Positions 28,610 through 36,774 of a stretch of 64,000 nt of DNA are shown in pieces (position 1 is the stretch's first letter; each line of letters opens with the position of its first letter). The stretch covers positions 1,736,001 to 1,800,000 of the forward strand of contig NZ_CM003596.1 of NCBI RefSeq assembly GCF_001435845.1, read 5' to 3'. Position numbers and translations under genes: made by a program. The notes beneath the pieces are model-generated. The model had not been told where the DNA came from and did no database searches. It worked only from the letters and a program-made list of their open reading frames with translations. This DNA is from Psychrobacter sp. P11G3. GTDB taxonomy: Bacteria; Pseudomonadota; Gammaproteobacteria; Pseudomonadales; Moraxellaceae.

Positions 28610-30049
28610 ATGAGTATTCAACAGCTAGAAACGGATTATTTAATCATTGGTAGTGGCGCGGTGGGCATGGCTTTTGCCGATGTGCTGCTCACAGAAACAG
28701 ATGCTAATATTATTATCGTCGATAAACATCATAAGCCAGGTGGTCATTGGAACGATGCCTATTCGTTTGTCACCTTACATCAGCCGTCGTCTTTTTATGG
28801 CGTTAGCTCACGTGAGCTTTGTGGCGGTATGATTGATAAAATTGGTTTAAATAAAGGCTTGTCCGAGCTGGCATCAAGCGCAGAAGTTATGGCGTACTTT
28901 GATAAAGTCATGAAGCATACGTTTTTACCAAGTGGCCGCGTGAAATACTTCCCGATGTGTAAGTACCAAGGCGACGGCAAGTTTTCATCATTGCTGTCTG
29001 ATACCAGCTATGAGGTTAAGGTCAATAAAAAAATCATTGATGGCACTTATTTTAAAACCTCAGTACCAGCGACCCATACCCCAAACTTCGAGATTGCTAA
29101 AGGTGTCAAGTTTGGCCCGTTAAATGACTTGCCAAGTCTAACCAAACCCCGTGATGGTTACGTTATTATCGGCGGCGGAAAGACAGGTATTGATGCGGTT
29201 TTATGGCTACTAGAGAATCAAATTGATCCAGACAATATCACGTGGATTATGCCAAGAGATGCTTGGCTGATCGATCGTAAAAACACCCAACCCTCTCGTG
29301 ATTTTTTCACCCATACTATTGGAGCGCAGGCTACTCAAGCAGAAGCGATTGCTGAGGCAGAAAACATCGAAGACCTGTTTAATCGTTTAGAAAAAGGCGG
29401 GGTATTAATGCGCATTGATCCAAATGTACGCCCGCAAATGTTCCATGGTGCCACCATTAGTAGTGAAGAGCTTAAGCAATTACGCCGTGTTAAAAATATT
29501 GTGCGTAAAGGTCGCGTAACTCGCTTAGATACTGACAAGATTTATTTTGGTGAGGACAGCATTTCTACCACCCCTAACACCATGCATATCGACTGCTCTG
29601 CACGGGCAGTACCAGTGACAGAGACGTACGATGTGTTCAAAGGTGATACCGTGGTGGTACAAACCGTACGTACCTATCAGCCTGTATTTAGTGCCGCATT
29701 TATCGCCCACATCGAGGCCAATTACGATGACGAAACTGTCAAAAACGAGTTATGCCAAGTGGTACCAATCCCAAATCACGATACAGACTTTTTGGTTGGG
29801 CTTGTTAAACAAATGCAGAATCAAATGCGTTGGTCGAAAGAGCCTGCGCTACGTGAATGGATGATTAACAATCGCTTAGACGGCTTCACCAAATTGGTAC
29901 GTGCCAGCGAAGACACCCCGCCTGAAGAGTTAGCCATCCTTAAGCGTTTAAAAGAAGCAGGACCAAAAGCCGCTGCAAACATGCCCAAACTCATGGGTGA
30001 AGTCATGCAAATTACGGCAGCACGTCAAGCCAAAACTGCTAATGCTTAA
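28610..30049 (+). CDS. FAD/NAD(P)-dependent monooxygenase-like oxidoreductase
   Basis: A 479-residue flavoprotein with an N-terminal FAD dinucleotide-binding motif (YLIIGSGAVGMAFADVLL), the downstream GGHWNDAYSFV region seen in flavin monooxygenases, and a second Rossmann-like motif (GYVIIGGGKTGIDAVLWLL, about residues 182-200) for NAD(P)H. It is the first gene of a TetR-controlled pair with the DUF2855 gene 50 bases downstream. AAGGA precedes the ATG. It resembles proteins annotated as Baeyer-Villiger-like or generic NAD(P)/FAD-dependent oxidoreductases. The substrate is not known. Together with the repressor it suggests an inducible detoxification or degradation step. Confidence 0.84.
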   Translation: MSIQQLETDYLIIGSGAVGMAFADVLLTETDANIIIVDKHHKPGGHWNDAYSFVTLHQPSSFYGVSSRELCGGMIDKIGLNKGLSELASSAEVMAYFDKVMKHTFLPSGRVKYFPMCKYQGDGKFSSLLSDTSYEVKVNKKIIDGTYFKTSVPATHTPNFEIAKGVKFGPLNDLPSLTKPRDGYVIIGGGKTGIDAVLWLLENQIDPDNITWIMPRDAWLIDRKNTQPSRDFFTHTIGAQATQAEAIAEAENIEDLFNRLEKGGVLMRIDPNVRPQMFHGATISSEELKQLRRVKNIVRKGRVTRLDTDKIYFGEDSISTTPNTMHIDCSARAVPVTETYDVFKGDTVVVQTVRTYQPVFSAAFIAHIEANYDDETVKNELCQVVPIPNHDTDFLVGLVKQMQNQMRWSKEPALREWMINNRLDGFTKLVRASEDTPPEELAILKRLKEAGPKAAANMPKLMGEVMQITAARQAKTANA

Positions 30050-30099
30050 CCTGATGACCATAAAGTAAAATAAAAAAGGAAATAAAAAAGGAAATAACC

Positions 30100-31200
30100 A
30101 TGCAAGAATTTCAGACCAATAAAGCAAACCTAACTCAAGCTCGCCTACAAGAGACGCCTATACACACTCTTGGCAATGGTGAAGTACGTGTCAAAGTTGA
30201 TCGCTTTGCTTTTACTGCGAATAATATTACTTATGCAGTCATGGGTGACCAATTACGCTATTGGCAGTTTTTTCCGCCAAATGGTGACGAGCCTGAGAAA
30301 TGGGGTATTATTCCAGTATGGGGCTTTGGCGATGTGATCGAATCAAATAGTGATGCACTACCTGTCGGTGAGCGCTTATTCGGTTACTTCCCGCCCGCCA
30401 ATGAATTAATCGTAACACCCAAGCGAGTCACGCAGAGCAGCCTGCTGGATGGTAGTGCCCATCGTGCCGAGCTGCCGCCTGGCTACAATATGTATCAGCG
30501 CGTCAATTATGAACCTGGTTATGACCGTGCCAATGACAATCAGCGCATGCTACTGTTCGTATTGCACTTAACCTCATTCTGCTTACATGATCTATTGAAG
30601 AGTAATGACTGGTTTGGCGCAGAGCAAGTGGTGATTATCAGTGCCTCTAGCAAGACCAGTACTGGCTTAGCATACGGCTTAGTTGATGATAAAGACGCAC
30701 CGCACGTTATCAGTCTCACCTCAAACCGTAATATAGATTTTGTTCAGTCAATTGACGCTTATGACAGTGTGCTTAGCTATGACACACTAGAGCAGATTGA
30801 TGCAACTAAGCCGACGGTTATTGTCGATATGTCGGCCAACACTGATGTTCTGAGTCGTCTACATAGACACTTAGGCGATAACATGCGCTACACCAGCAAT
30901 GTCGGTCTTACGCACTGGGACGAGCCACGTCATACCGAAGGTATCATTCAAGAACGTAGCCAACAGTTTTTTGCGCCCAGTCATGTACAGCAACGTATGA
31001 AAGAATGGGGCCCTGAAGAATTTAATAAACGCTCTATGCACTACATCATGAATAGCACCGCAAAAACTAGTGCGTGGTTAAAGATTCAAGAGCTTGATGG
31101 AGTCAATAGCTTACTAGAGGTTTATAAAGATATCTGCGAAGGTAAGATAGCTGCTGATGAAGGTTTGGTAGTCGTCATGGGTGACAATGAAAAAGACTAG
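30100..31200 (+). CDS. DUF2855 family protein (reductase-like)
   Basis: A 366-residue protein recognised as DUF2855 from RVKVDRFAFTANNITYAVMG, WGIIPVWGFGDVIESNSD and GERLFGYFPP. The N-terminal half resembles the catalytic-domain fold of zinc-independent medium-chain dehydrogenases, and the middle holds a degenerate nucleotide-binding region (VVIISASSKTSTGLAYGL). It follows the flavoprotein gene in a TetR-controlled operon, with AGGA upstream of the ATG inside a short duplicated A-rich sequence (about 30069-30092). It ends at the terminator at 31259. No biochemical role is established to my knowledge; co-operation with the flavin enzyme is an inference. Confidence 0.85.
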   Translation: MQEFQTNKANLTQARLQETPIHTLGNGEVRVKVDRFAFTANNITYAVMGDQLRYWQFFPPNGDEPEKWGIIPVWGFGDVIESNSDALPVGERLFGYFPPANELIVTPKRVTQSSLLDGSAHRAELPPGYNMYQRVNYEPGYDRANDNQRMLLFVLHLTSFCLHDLLKSNDWFGAEQVVIISASSKTSTGLAYGLVDDKDAPHVISLTSNRNIDFVQSIDAYDSVLSYDTLEQIDATKPTVIVDMSANTDVLSRLHRHLGDNMRYTSNVGLTHWDEPRHTEGIIQERSQQFFAPSHVQQRMKEWGPEEFNKRSMHYIMNSTAKTSAWLKIQELDGVNSLLEVYKDICEGKIAADEGLVVVMGDNEKD

Positions 31201-31256
31201 GCCATAAAAGTCTGGCTATAAAATTTATCGACTATTTGTCATTAGCAAAATGAAAA

Positions 31257-31300
31257 TTAAAAAGCAGAGAGCCTAGTCAACAAGCTCTCTGCTTTTTTTG
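31257..31300. terminator. Bidirectional intrinsic terminator
   Basis: AAAGCAGAGAGC (31261-31272) pairs with 31284-31295 and is followed by a run of T. It ends the DUF2855 operon; the A-run on the left also suits transcription from the minus strand. Confidence 0.88.
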
Positions 31301-31391
31301 TGCGTTATATACTGACTACAGGCATGCGCCCTACTCATAATCTTTAAGCTTAAAAACTTTTGAACTTAAAAACCATGGTTTAAATTTCGGT

Positions 31392-32032
31392 TTAGCGTAC
31401 CCACCCTTCGTCTTTCAGATAATCATGCAACCCTTCAGCGAACTGTCTGTAGCCCCTGCAGCATTGGCATGAATTTTATCAGACTTTAGAGCCTCATCTG
31501 ACAGTACAGTTGACCAGCCATCAGAATACAGAGGTATGCCTTCAGCTTCCGCAATATCTTCATACAGTGGATTATCACTGGCCTTACCAAACAAAGCACT
31601 AGTACTGAGATGCGGCTCAGCGATTAGGACAACATCAATATTTTTGGATTGTAAGGTGTCTATAGTTGCGATGATATTAGCCCGTGTCGTATCAGGCGCA
31701 ATGCGCTGCAATACATCATTACCACCCACACCCAGTAAAACCAAATCTGGGTTTTGCTCAGTGATCTCATTCACTCGAGTAAGCACATCTGCAGAAGTGT
31801 CACCATTGACCCCTGCATTAACGACGTTCCATTTACTTAGCTCTGCTAGCGCCGTAGGATACGCTGTTTTAGGATTTGCGCCATAACCATAGGTCAATGA
31901 GTCGCCAAGTGCGACCACTGTGCTACCAGCGGGCAAGGCCGTCTGTGTCGGTTCGCTACCACAGCCAGTCACACTGATAGTCGCTGACAACCCTATACCT
32001 GCCAGCATTAAGAACCTACCACGTAGCTTCAT
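31392..32032 (-). pseudogene. TesA-like GDSL lipoprotein esterase with a C-terminal frameshift
   Basis: The N-terminus is a lipoprotein signal (AGIGLSATISVTGC, C24). It is followed by the SGNH/GDSL esterase blocks: GDSLTYGYG with nucleophile S45, the Gly block NAGVNGDTS, GVGGNDVL, and the DKIH catalytic dyad. After HANAAG the frame is lost at a CCCC run (31453-31456; GGGG on the coding strand), giving the short ending ATDSSLKGCMII and a stop at 31415. In the shifted frame the expected family ending, GYRQFAEGLHDYLKDEGWVR, runs to a stop at 31392. The catalytic residues precede the break, so partial function is possible. A sequencing error in the homopolymer is an alternative. Confidence 0.8.
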
Positions 32033-32253
32033 CTCTTCTCTCCTCCTGTTTTTATTGAGTTAAACTTATTGGAATTAGGTTCAAGTTTTTAAAAATCTAT
32101 TATTTAACTCTTGTTGTATATTGCTCAGTAACCGTTGTATAGTTCATACAGGAGATAGACTACCTGTTGGGCGCAGTACCAGTGCTACTCTACTTAGCAT
32201 AGACAGTGTATTCATCATAAAGTATAACTTTACCAAGGATACGTGAGGTACTT

Positions 32254-34512
32254 ATGAATAAAAAATCATCTCAATCCCAGAGTCAATCACAAAATAAGTC
32301 AGCAGACAGTAACTCAACAGACACTCCCCCATCACGCGCACCAAGTTTTGATGAACTCCAAACGAGTAAAGGTCAGTATCGTCCCGTTGCAAAAGCCGTT
32401 GGTCATTGGCTTGATAACATCAACATGGATGCCCTCAATTATTTAAACGAACAAGCAGAAAATATCTTTTATCGTAAAGGGGTCACCTTTACCGTCTATA
32501 GCGATGCCAAAAACATCGAGCGTATGATTCCGTTTGATATCATTCCACGCATTATTGCCGCGAGCGAATGGAAACAAATAGAAGCAGGCTGTAAACAACG
32601 TATCACCGCTCTCAATGCTTTTTTGCATGATATCTACCATGACCAAGCCATCATGAAGGCAGATATCGTCCCTGCCAGCTACGTCTATGCCAGTGGCTGC
32701 TATGAGCCATGGATGATGGGCATTGAGCTGGACAAACCTATCTATTCGCACATCAGCGGTATTGATTTGATTCGAGACGAGACAGGTAAATTTTGTGTGT
32801 TAGAGGATAACTTGCGTACCCCATCGGGCGTCTCATATATGCTTGAAAGCCGCAATATATCAGAGACACTATTAGCTGATATATTTACTGAAACGCCTAT
32901 TATGGGCATCAGTGATTATCCCAACCGTCTCAAAGCCTGTCTTGCCAGCTCAACATCCAAGTATGATCCACAAGTCGTCATTTTAACGCCAGGTCGCTTT
33001 AATAGTGCCTATTATGAGCATGCTTTCTTAGCGCATGAGATGAATGTGCCACTCGTCCATGGTTATGATTTGGTCGTTGAGGACAGTAAAGTCTATATGC
33101 AAGGCATTCGTGGCAAGGTACAAGTCGATGTGATCTACCGCCGCATTGACGATCCATATATTGACCCGTTAGCCTTTAAATCTGACTCCATATTGGGTGT
33201 ATCAGGACTAATGAGTGCTTATCGCGCTGGTAACGTGGTGATTGTCAACGCCCCAGGTACGGGCGTGGCCGATGATAAGAGTCTCTATCCTTTTGTACCG
33301 GATATGATTAAATTCTATTTAAATGAAGAGCCTATCCTACCTAATATTGAGACATACCAGTGCCGTAAGCCTGACGATCTGGAATATGTGCTCGATAATC
33401 TAGACAAGCTAGTGGTAAAAGAAACGCAGGGCTCAGGTGGCTACGGGATGCTTATTGGTCCAACATCAACCAAAAAAGAAATCGAAGAATATCGCCTGCG
33501 TCTGCTTGAAAACCCAGCCGGCTTTATTGCTCAACCGACTATCTCATTATCTACTAATCCTACTGCCGTAAGCGATGGTATCGCACCGCGTCATATTGAC
33601 TTGCGTCCCTTTATCCTCAGTCATGGTGATGGCACAGTAGATATTGTACCCGGTGGTCTGACACGAGTGGCCATGGTTGAAGGGTCTTTGGTCGTCAATT
33701 CATCACAAGGCGGCGGTATCAAAGATACTTGGATTATTGATGACAGTGATTTAGACAGCCAGCAAACCGACAAGTGCTCGCCTTTATCATCAGTAGGTGT
33801 CAATTCTTCAGGGCACGCGAACTACTATGATCGCGTCCAGCCCTTAGAAACAGGTTACGAGAGTTTAGATGATGCGCCCATGATACTGCTACTCTCTACC
33901 GCCAGTCACTTAATATGGCTAGGCCGATATAGTGAGCGTCTGTATTACTACGACGATGTTATCAAACAACTTATCAAAGGCGATCTCAAAAAATCACAGA
34001 TCAGACATCTAATTAGTCACTTAGGGTTTGCCGTTGATGGTGAAGTGTCACTGACCACCATGAAAGCACAAATGATGGCTGATTTGGAACAAAACATCAT
34101 ACCCAATATCGTGCAATCGATTGAGGATAATGTCCAAGAGGCCAAAGGTGTCATTGGTAAAGATACCGCTGAGTTATATAACTTGATTAAGCGTTTATCA
34201 AGTGCTGGCACGTATCGAGCAGCGACTTTGCAGCTACACGCGTGTAACGCTGCGATGAAACAAGAAAATCCGACAGTGACTTGTTTTTGGCAATTAGGGC
34301 GTCACTTTGAGCAGCTTGAGCGCGCCGTCTTGTTGGGAGAGGATTCAACAGAGATCAGTTTTGAATTCAGACACTGGATTAATGAATTGCCGGAGAATAC
34401 GCGCTGGCGTGAGCTTATTCGCTTGACCAACCAGATGATCAGGTCAAAGAAATTTAGTGATTTTGCGCTGATTAGCAAAGAGTTCAATCTCATATTGCGT
34501 CAAGGTGTATAG
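32254..34512 (+). CDS. Fused circularly permuted ATP-grasp/alpha-E domain protein of the Anbu operon
   Basis: A 752-residue protein. Residues about 30-480 match the circularly permuted type 2 ATP-grasp family (COG2308), with ATP-grasp-like segments KFCVLEDNLRTPSGVSYMLE and LVVKETQGSGGYGMLIG. From about residue 540 it continues into an alpha-E domain (COG2307; LIWLGRYSERLYYYDDVI). In most bacteria these are two adjacent genes, so the fusion supports a physical complex. It heads an operon with a transglutaminase-like gene and the Anbu peptidase. The family is predicted to form amide bonds on a peptide or small protein. The N-terminal ~25 residues are Ser/Gln-rich and probably disordered. GAGGT lies 5 bases before the ATG. 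Confidence 0.88.
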   Translation: MNKKSSQSQSQSQNKSADSNSTDTPPSRAPSFDELQTSKGQYRPVAKAVGHWLDNINMDALNYLNEQAENIFYRKGVTFTVYSDAKNIERMIPFDIIPRIIAASEWKQIEAGCKQRITALNAFLHDIYHDQAIMKADIVPASYVYASGCYEPWMMGIELDKPIYSHISGIDLIRDETGKFCVLEDNLRTPSGVSYMLESRNISETLLADIFTETPIMGISDYPNRLKACLASSTSKYDPQVVILTPGRFNSAYYEHAFLAHEMNVPLVHGYDLVVEDSKVYMQGIRGKVQVDVIYRRIDDPYIDPLAFKSDSILGVSGLMSAYRAGNVVIVNAPGTGVADDKSLYPFVPDMIKFYLNEEPILPNIETYQCRKPDDLEYVLDNLDKLVVKETQGSGGYGMLIGPTSTKKEIEEYRLRLLENPAGFIAQPTISLSTNPTAVSDGIAPRHIDLRPFILSHGDGTVDIVPGGLTRVAMVEGSLVVNSSQGGGIKDTWIIDDSDLDSQQTDKCSPLSSVGVNSSGHANYYDRVQPLETGYESLDDAPMILLLSTASHLIWLGRYSERLYYYDDVIKQLIKGDLKKSQIRHLISHLGFAVDGEVSLTTMKAQMMADLEQNIIPNIVQSIEDNVQEAKGVIGKDTAELYNLIKRLSSAGTYRAATLQLHACNAAMKQENPTVTCFWQLGRHFEQLERAVLLGEDSTEISFEFRHWINELPENTRWRELIRLTNQMIRSKKFSDFALISKEFNLILRQGV

Positions 34513-34598
34513 AAGGTGTCTAGCCAAAAACCAATAACAATGGCTCATGAGACATATGGAATAAACAGAAAATAGAAAGATGCTATAAGGAAAATGCC

Positions 34599-35384
34599 AT
34601 GAAACTTCAAATCAGTCACCAAACCAACTATTATTACGATGAGCTGGCGCAGCGCAGTGTACAGTATATACGCATGACCCCCATGCAAATGCCACACCAA
34701 ACCATTCATAAATGGGATGTCATGCTCCCTAAAGTGGCGACCAATCAAAAGGACGGCTTTGGTAATGCATGGCTCACGCTCAGTCGTAACGAGGCACATA
34801 ACAACTTACAAATGCAGGCGTCAGGTATCGTTGAGATCAATACCGAAACCGAACGACTAGAAGATATGGATCATGTCCCCTACCTGCTATTTACCGTACA
34901 AACCCCATTGACCAAATGCTCACAAGAGATGCGAGAATTTGCAGCGCCATATCTAAAAACCCCTACTCATGACAGCTTAAAAGCAATGGCGAATGCCCTT
35001 ATTATGAAAATGCCTTTTGTTAAAGACGTCACGCATGTGGGTACGACCGCTGCTGAAGCGTTTGCGACAAGTGCCGGTGTGTGCCAAGACCATACGCATG
35101 TATTTTTAGGTATCTTGCGCGATCAACAGATTCCAGCGCGTTATGTATCCGGTTATCTGTATGACGATACCGAAAATCACATGGCCAGTCACGCATGGGC
35201 TGAGGTTTGGCTGGATGGTTGCTGGTATACTTTTGATATCTCAAATCAAGCATTTACCCCAAGCTCACATGTGTATGTGGCGATTGGGCGAGACTATCTA
35301 GATACGGCGCCTGTCCGCGGCGTGCGTATGGGCGGCGGTTACGAAAATCTTTACAGTTTGGTATTAGTCAAAAAGCTATCATAG
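34599..35384 (+). CDS. Transglutaminase-like cysteine peptidase of the Anbu operon
   Basis: A 261-residue protein with an N-terminal bacterial transglutaminase-associated beta domain (LQISHQTNYYYDELAQRSVQ) and a C-terminal papain-like fold. The catalytic triad is visible as C162 (SAGVCQDHTHVFLG), H198 (ASHAWAEVWLDG) and D213 (TFDISNQ). It lacks a signal peptide, so it should act in the cytoplasm. It lies between the ATP-grasp/alpha-E gene and the Anbu gene, a conserved set thought to synthesise and hydrolyse an amide-linked modification or peptide. TAAGGA precedes the ATG. Confidence 0.9.
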   Translation: MKLQISHQTNYYYDELAQRSVQYIRMTPMQMPHQTIHKWDVMLPKVATNQKDGFGNAWLTLSRNEAHNNLQMQASGIVEINTETERLEDMDHVPYLLFTVQTPLTKCSQEMREFAAPYLKTPTHDSLKAMANALIMKMPFVKDVTHVGTTAAEAFATSAGVCQDHTHVFLGILRDQQIPARYVSGYLYDDTENHMASHAWAEVWLDGCWYTFDISNQAFTPSSHVYVAIGRDYLDTAPVRGVRMGGGYENLYSLVLVKKLS

Positions 35385-35425
35385 CGTTTGCTATTTTCTA
35401 TTACTTTTTTCATCAAGGGTATCTT

Positions 35426-36166
35426 ATGACCTATTGTGCTGCCATTCGTCTAAAAGACGGTATGGTCTTTGCCAGTGACACACGCACTAATGCCGGTGTT
35501 GATCACATATCAACATTCAGAAAGTTGTATCAATACGGCGTTGAGGGCGAGCGCTTTATGGTGTTACAGACAGCTGGTAGCTTAGCGACATCGCAAGCAG
35601 TGTTCAATAAACTACAAAGCGACATTGACCAGCGTGCTGAGAGCAACCTCAATACGGTAGCGACGTTGTTTGATGCTGCGCAAATGGTTGGCGAATGTAT
35701 GCGTGAAAAGATGAACCATGCAAAAGCAGTCGCTAACTCTAGTCGCGATGGCGCCTTTACCAGCTCGTTTATGCTTGGCGGTCAAATCAAAGGACAGCCA
35801 CCTGAGCTATACCTAATCTATCCTGAAGGCAATTGCATCAAAGCCACAGAAGATACGCCCTTTTTTCAATTAGGTGAAAGCAAATATGGCAAACCTATTT
35901 TGGATCGTTCTGTCAGCTATAACACGGATGTAAGACACGCAGCCCGCGCATTAATGCTATCATTTGATTCCACGATTCACTCAAATCTATCAGTCGGTAT
36001 GCCGATAGATTTTGTACTTTATGACAATGACAGCCTAGCTCTGCCCAATGGCCGACGTATTGATGAGCGTGATGAGTACTTTAATACGATTCGTCATCAG
36101 TGGTCAGATGCGTTACGTCGGACTTTGGTTGAATTGCCTAAATGTCCTGATGGTTATTGGGGATAA
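35426..36166 (+). CDS. Anbu proteasome-related Ntn-hydrolase (COG3484)
   Basis: A 246-residue peptidase of the ancestral beta-subunit family related to HslV and the 20S proteasome. The second residue is threonine (MTYCAAIRLKDGMVFASDTR), which becomes the catalytic N-terminal Thr1 after Met removal, and the Asp/Lys surroundings (DGMVFASDTRTN, FRKLYQYG) fit. Anbu proteins form open lock-washer or ring assemblies without a known ATPase partner. The preceding ATP-grasp/alpha-E and transglutaminase genes belong to its conserved neighbourhood. Two terminators follow the stop codon. Confidence 0.92.
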   Translation: MTYCAAIRLKDGMVFASDTRTNAGVDHISTFRKLYQYGVEGERFMVLQTAGSLATSQAVFNKLQSDIDQRAESNLNTVATLFDAAQMVGECMREKMNHAKAVANSSRDGAFTSSFMLGGQIKGQPPELYLIYPEGNCIKATEDTPFFQLGESKYGKPILDRSVSYNTDVRHAARALMLSFDSTIHSNLSVGMPIDFVLYDNDSLALPNGRRIDERDEYFNTIRHQWSDALRRTLVELPKCPDGYWG

Positions 36167-36197
36167 ATAGTTCCGTATAAAATCATATTTTCTGCAC

Positions 36198-36303
36198 TAA
36201 AAAGCCTTTTGTGATAGACAAAGGGCTTTTTTATTGTCAACTAATAATCAGGCAATAAAAAACCGGAATAGCGCTGAATAAACAGCCCTAATCCGGTTTT
36301 GCT
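36198..36303 (+). terminator. Two tandem hairpins after the Anbu gene
   Basis: A first hairpin with AAAAAGCC and GGGCTTTTTT arms (about 36199-36233) ends in a T-run. A second pairs AAAACCGGA (about 36259-36267) with TCCGGTTTT (36292-36300). Both are suited to stop transcription of the Anbu operon. The second could also end a minus-strand transcript coming from the retron RNA at 36346-36589. Confidence 0.78.
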
Positions 36304-36345
36304 TTAACGACCTTGAATGTCATCATAGCGATGTCACACTCAATT

Positions 36346-36589
36346 GTTGTGTAATCTACCTCATAACCTGGTACATGGAAGACTCACTGGACTGCACCTA
36401 GATAACGGCCCTAGTGCATTAGCTCAATCACGATTGCGTGATTGCGCCAGCGAGCTAATGACACTAGGGCCGTTATCTAGGTATTAGCAGGACTGAAACA
36501 GTCTTCCTTGGGTAAAATGTAATGGCTTGACTCGTGGACGACGCAACGTCGCCCCTCACCGTAAACGGTGAAACGCTAAATCTCACAAC
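36346..36589 (-). ncRNA. Predicted retron msr-msd RNA, divergent from the retron operon
   Basis: Read on the minus strand the region has every part of a retron RNA in order. a1 is at 36589-36577; it pairs with a2 at 36358-36346 over 13 positions with one mismatch and two G-U pairs. Directly after a1 comes AGC, the usual branching-guanosine context, with the G at 36576. Two msr stem-loops follow: a 6-bp stem at 36571-36556 and a 5-bp stem at 36551-36539. The msd hairpin (36507-36377) has an outer 8-bp stem (GGAAGACT/AGTCTTCC), a perfect 21-bp stem, an 8-bp stem with a short bulge between, and an inner 8-bp hairpin. The predicted RNA plus DNA length (about 240) is close to that of the Myxococcus Mx162 retron. 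The plus-strand reading lacks the AGC and has the small stems on the wrong side. No clear promoter was pinpointed upstream. Confidence 0.78.
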
Positions 36590-36694
36590 TCGTTAAGTTT
36601 GCCTCATAACAGTTATTATTGTCAATATATAATTGCAAATAAAATCATGCGCGACGCTATATGTCGCAGCCCATATACTTCCTTACAAAAGTCC

Positions 36695-36723
36695 TTGATA
36701 TTTTCTGTGAAACGCGCTTTTAT
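36695..36723 (+). promoter_or_regulatory. Probable sigma-70 promoter of the retron operon
   Basis: TTGATA (36695-36700) and TTTTAT (36718-36723) are separated by 17 bases, about 50 bases before the first ATG of the operon at 36775. Another short hairpin, GCGAC/GTCGC, lies upstream at about 36651-36667. Confidence 0.5.
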
Positions 36724-36774
36724 GGTGCTACAAAATTACGCGCACTGACAAAATAAAAATTAAGGCAAATTTCT

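Noticed and set aside
36346..36589. Plus-strand reading of the structured RNA in front of the operon
   Set aside because: The repeats fold on either strand, but on the plus strand no AGC follows the left pairing arm, and the two small stem-loops would lie after the msd hairpin instead of before it.
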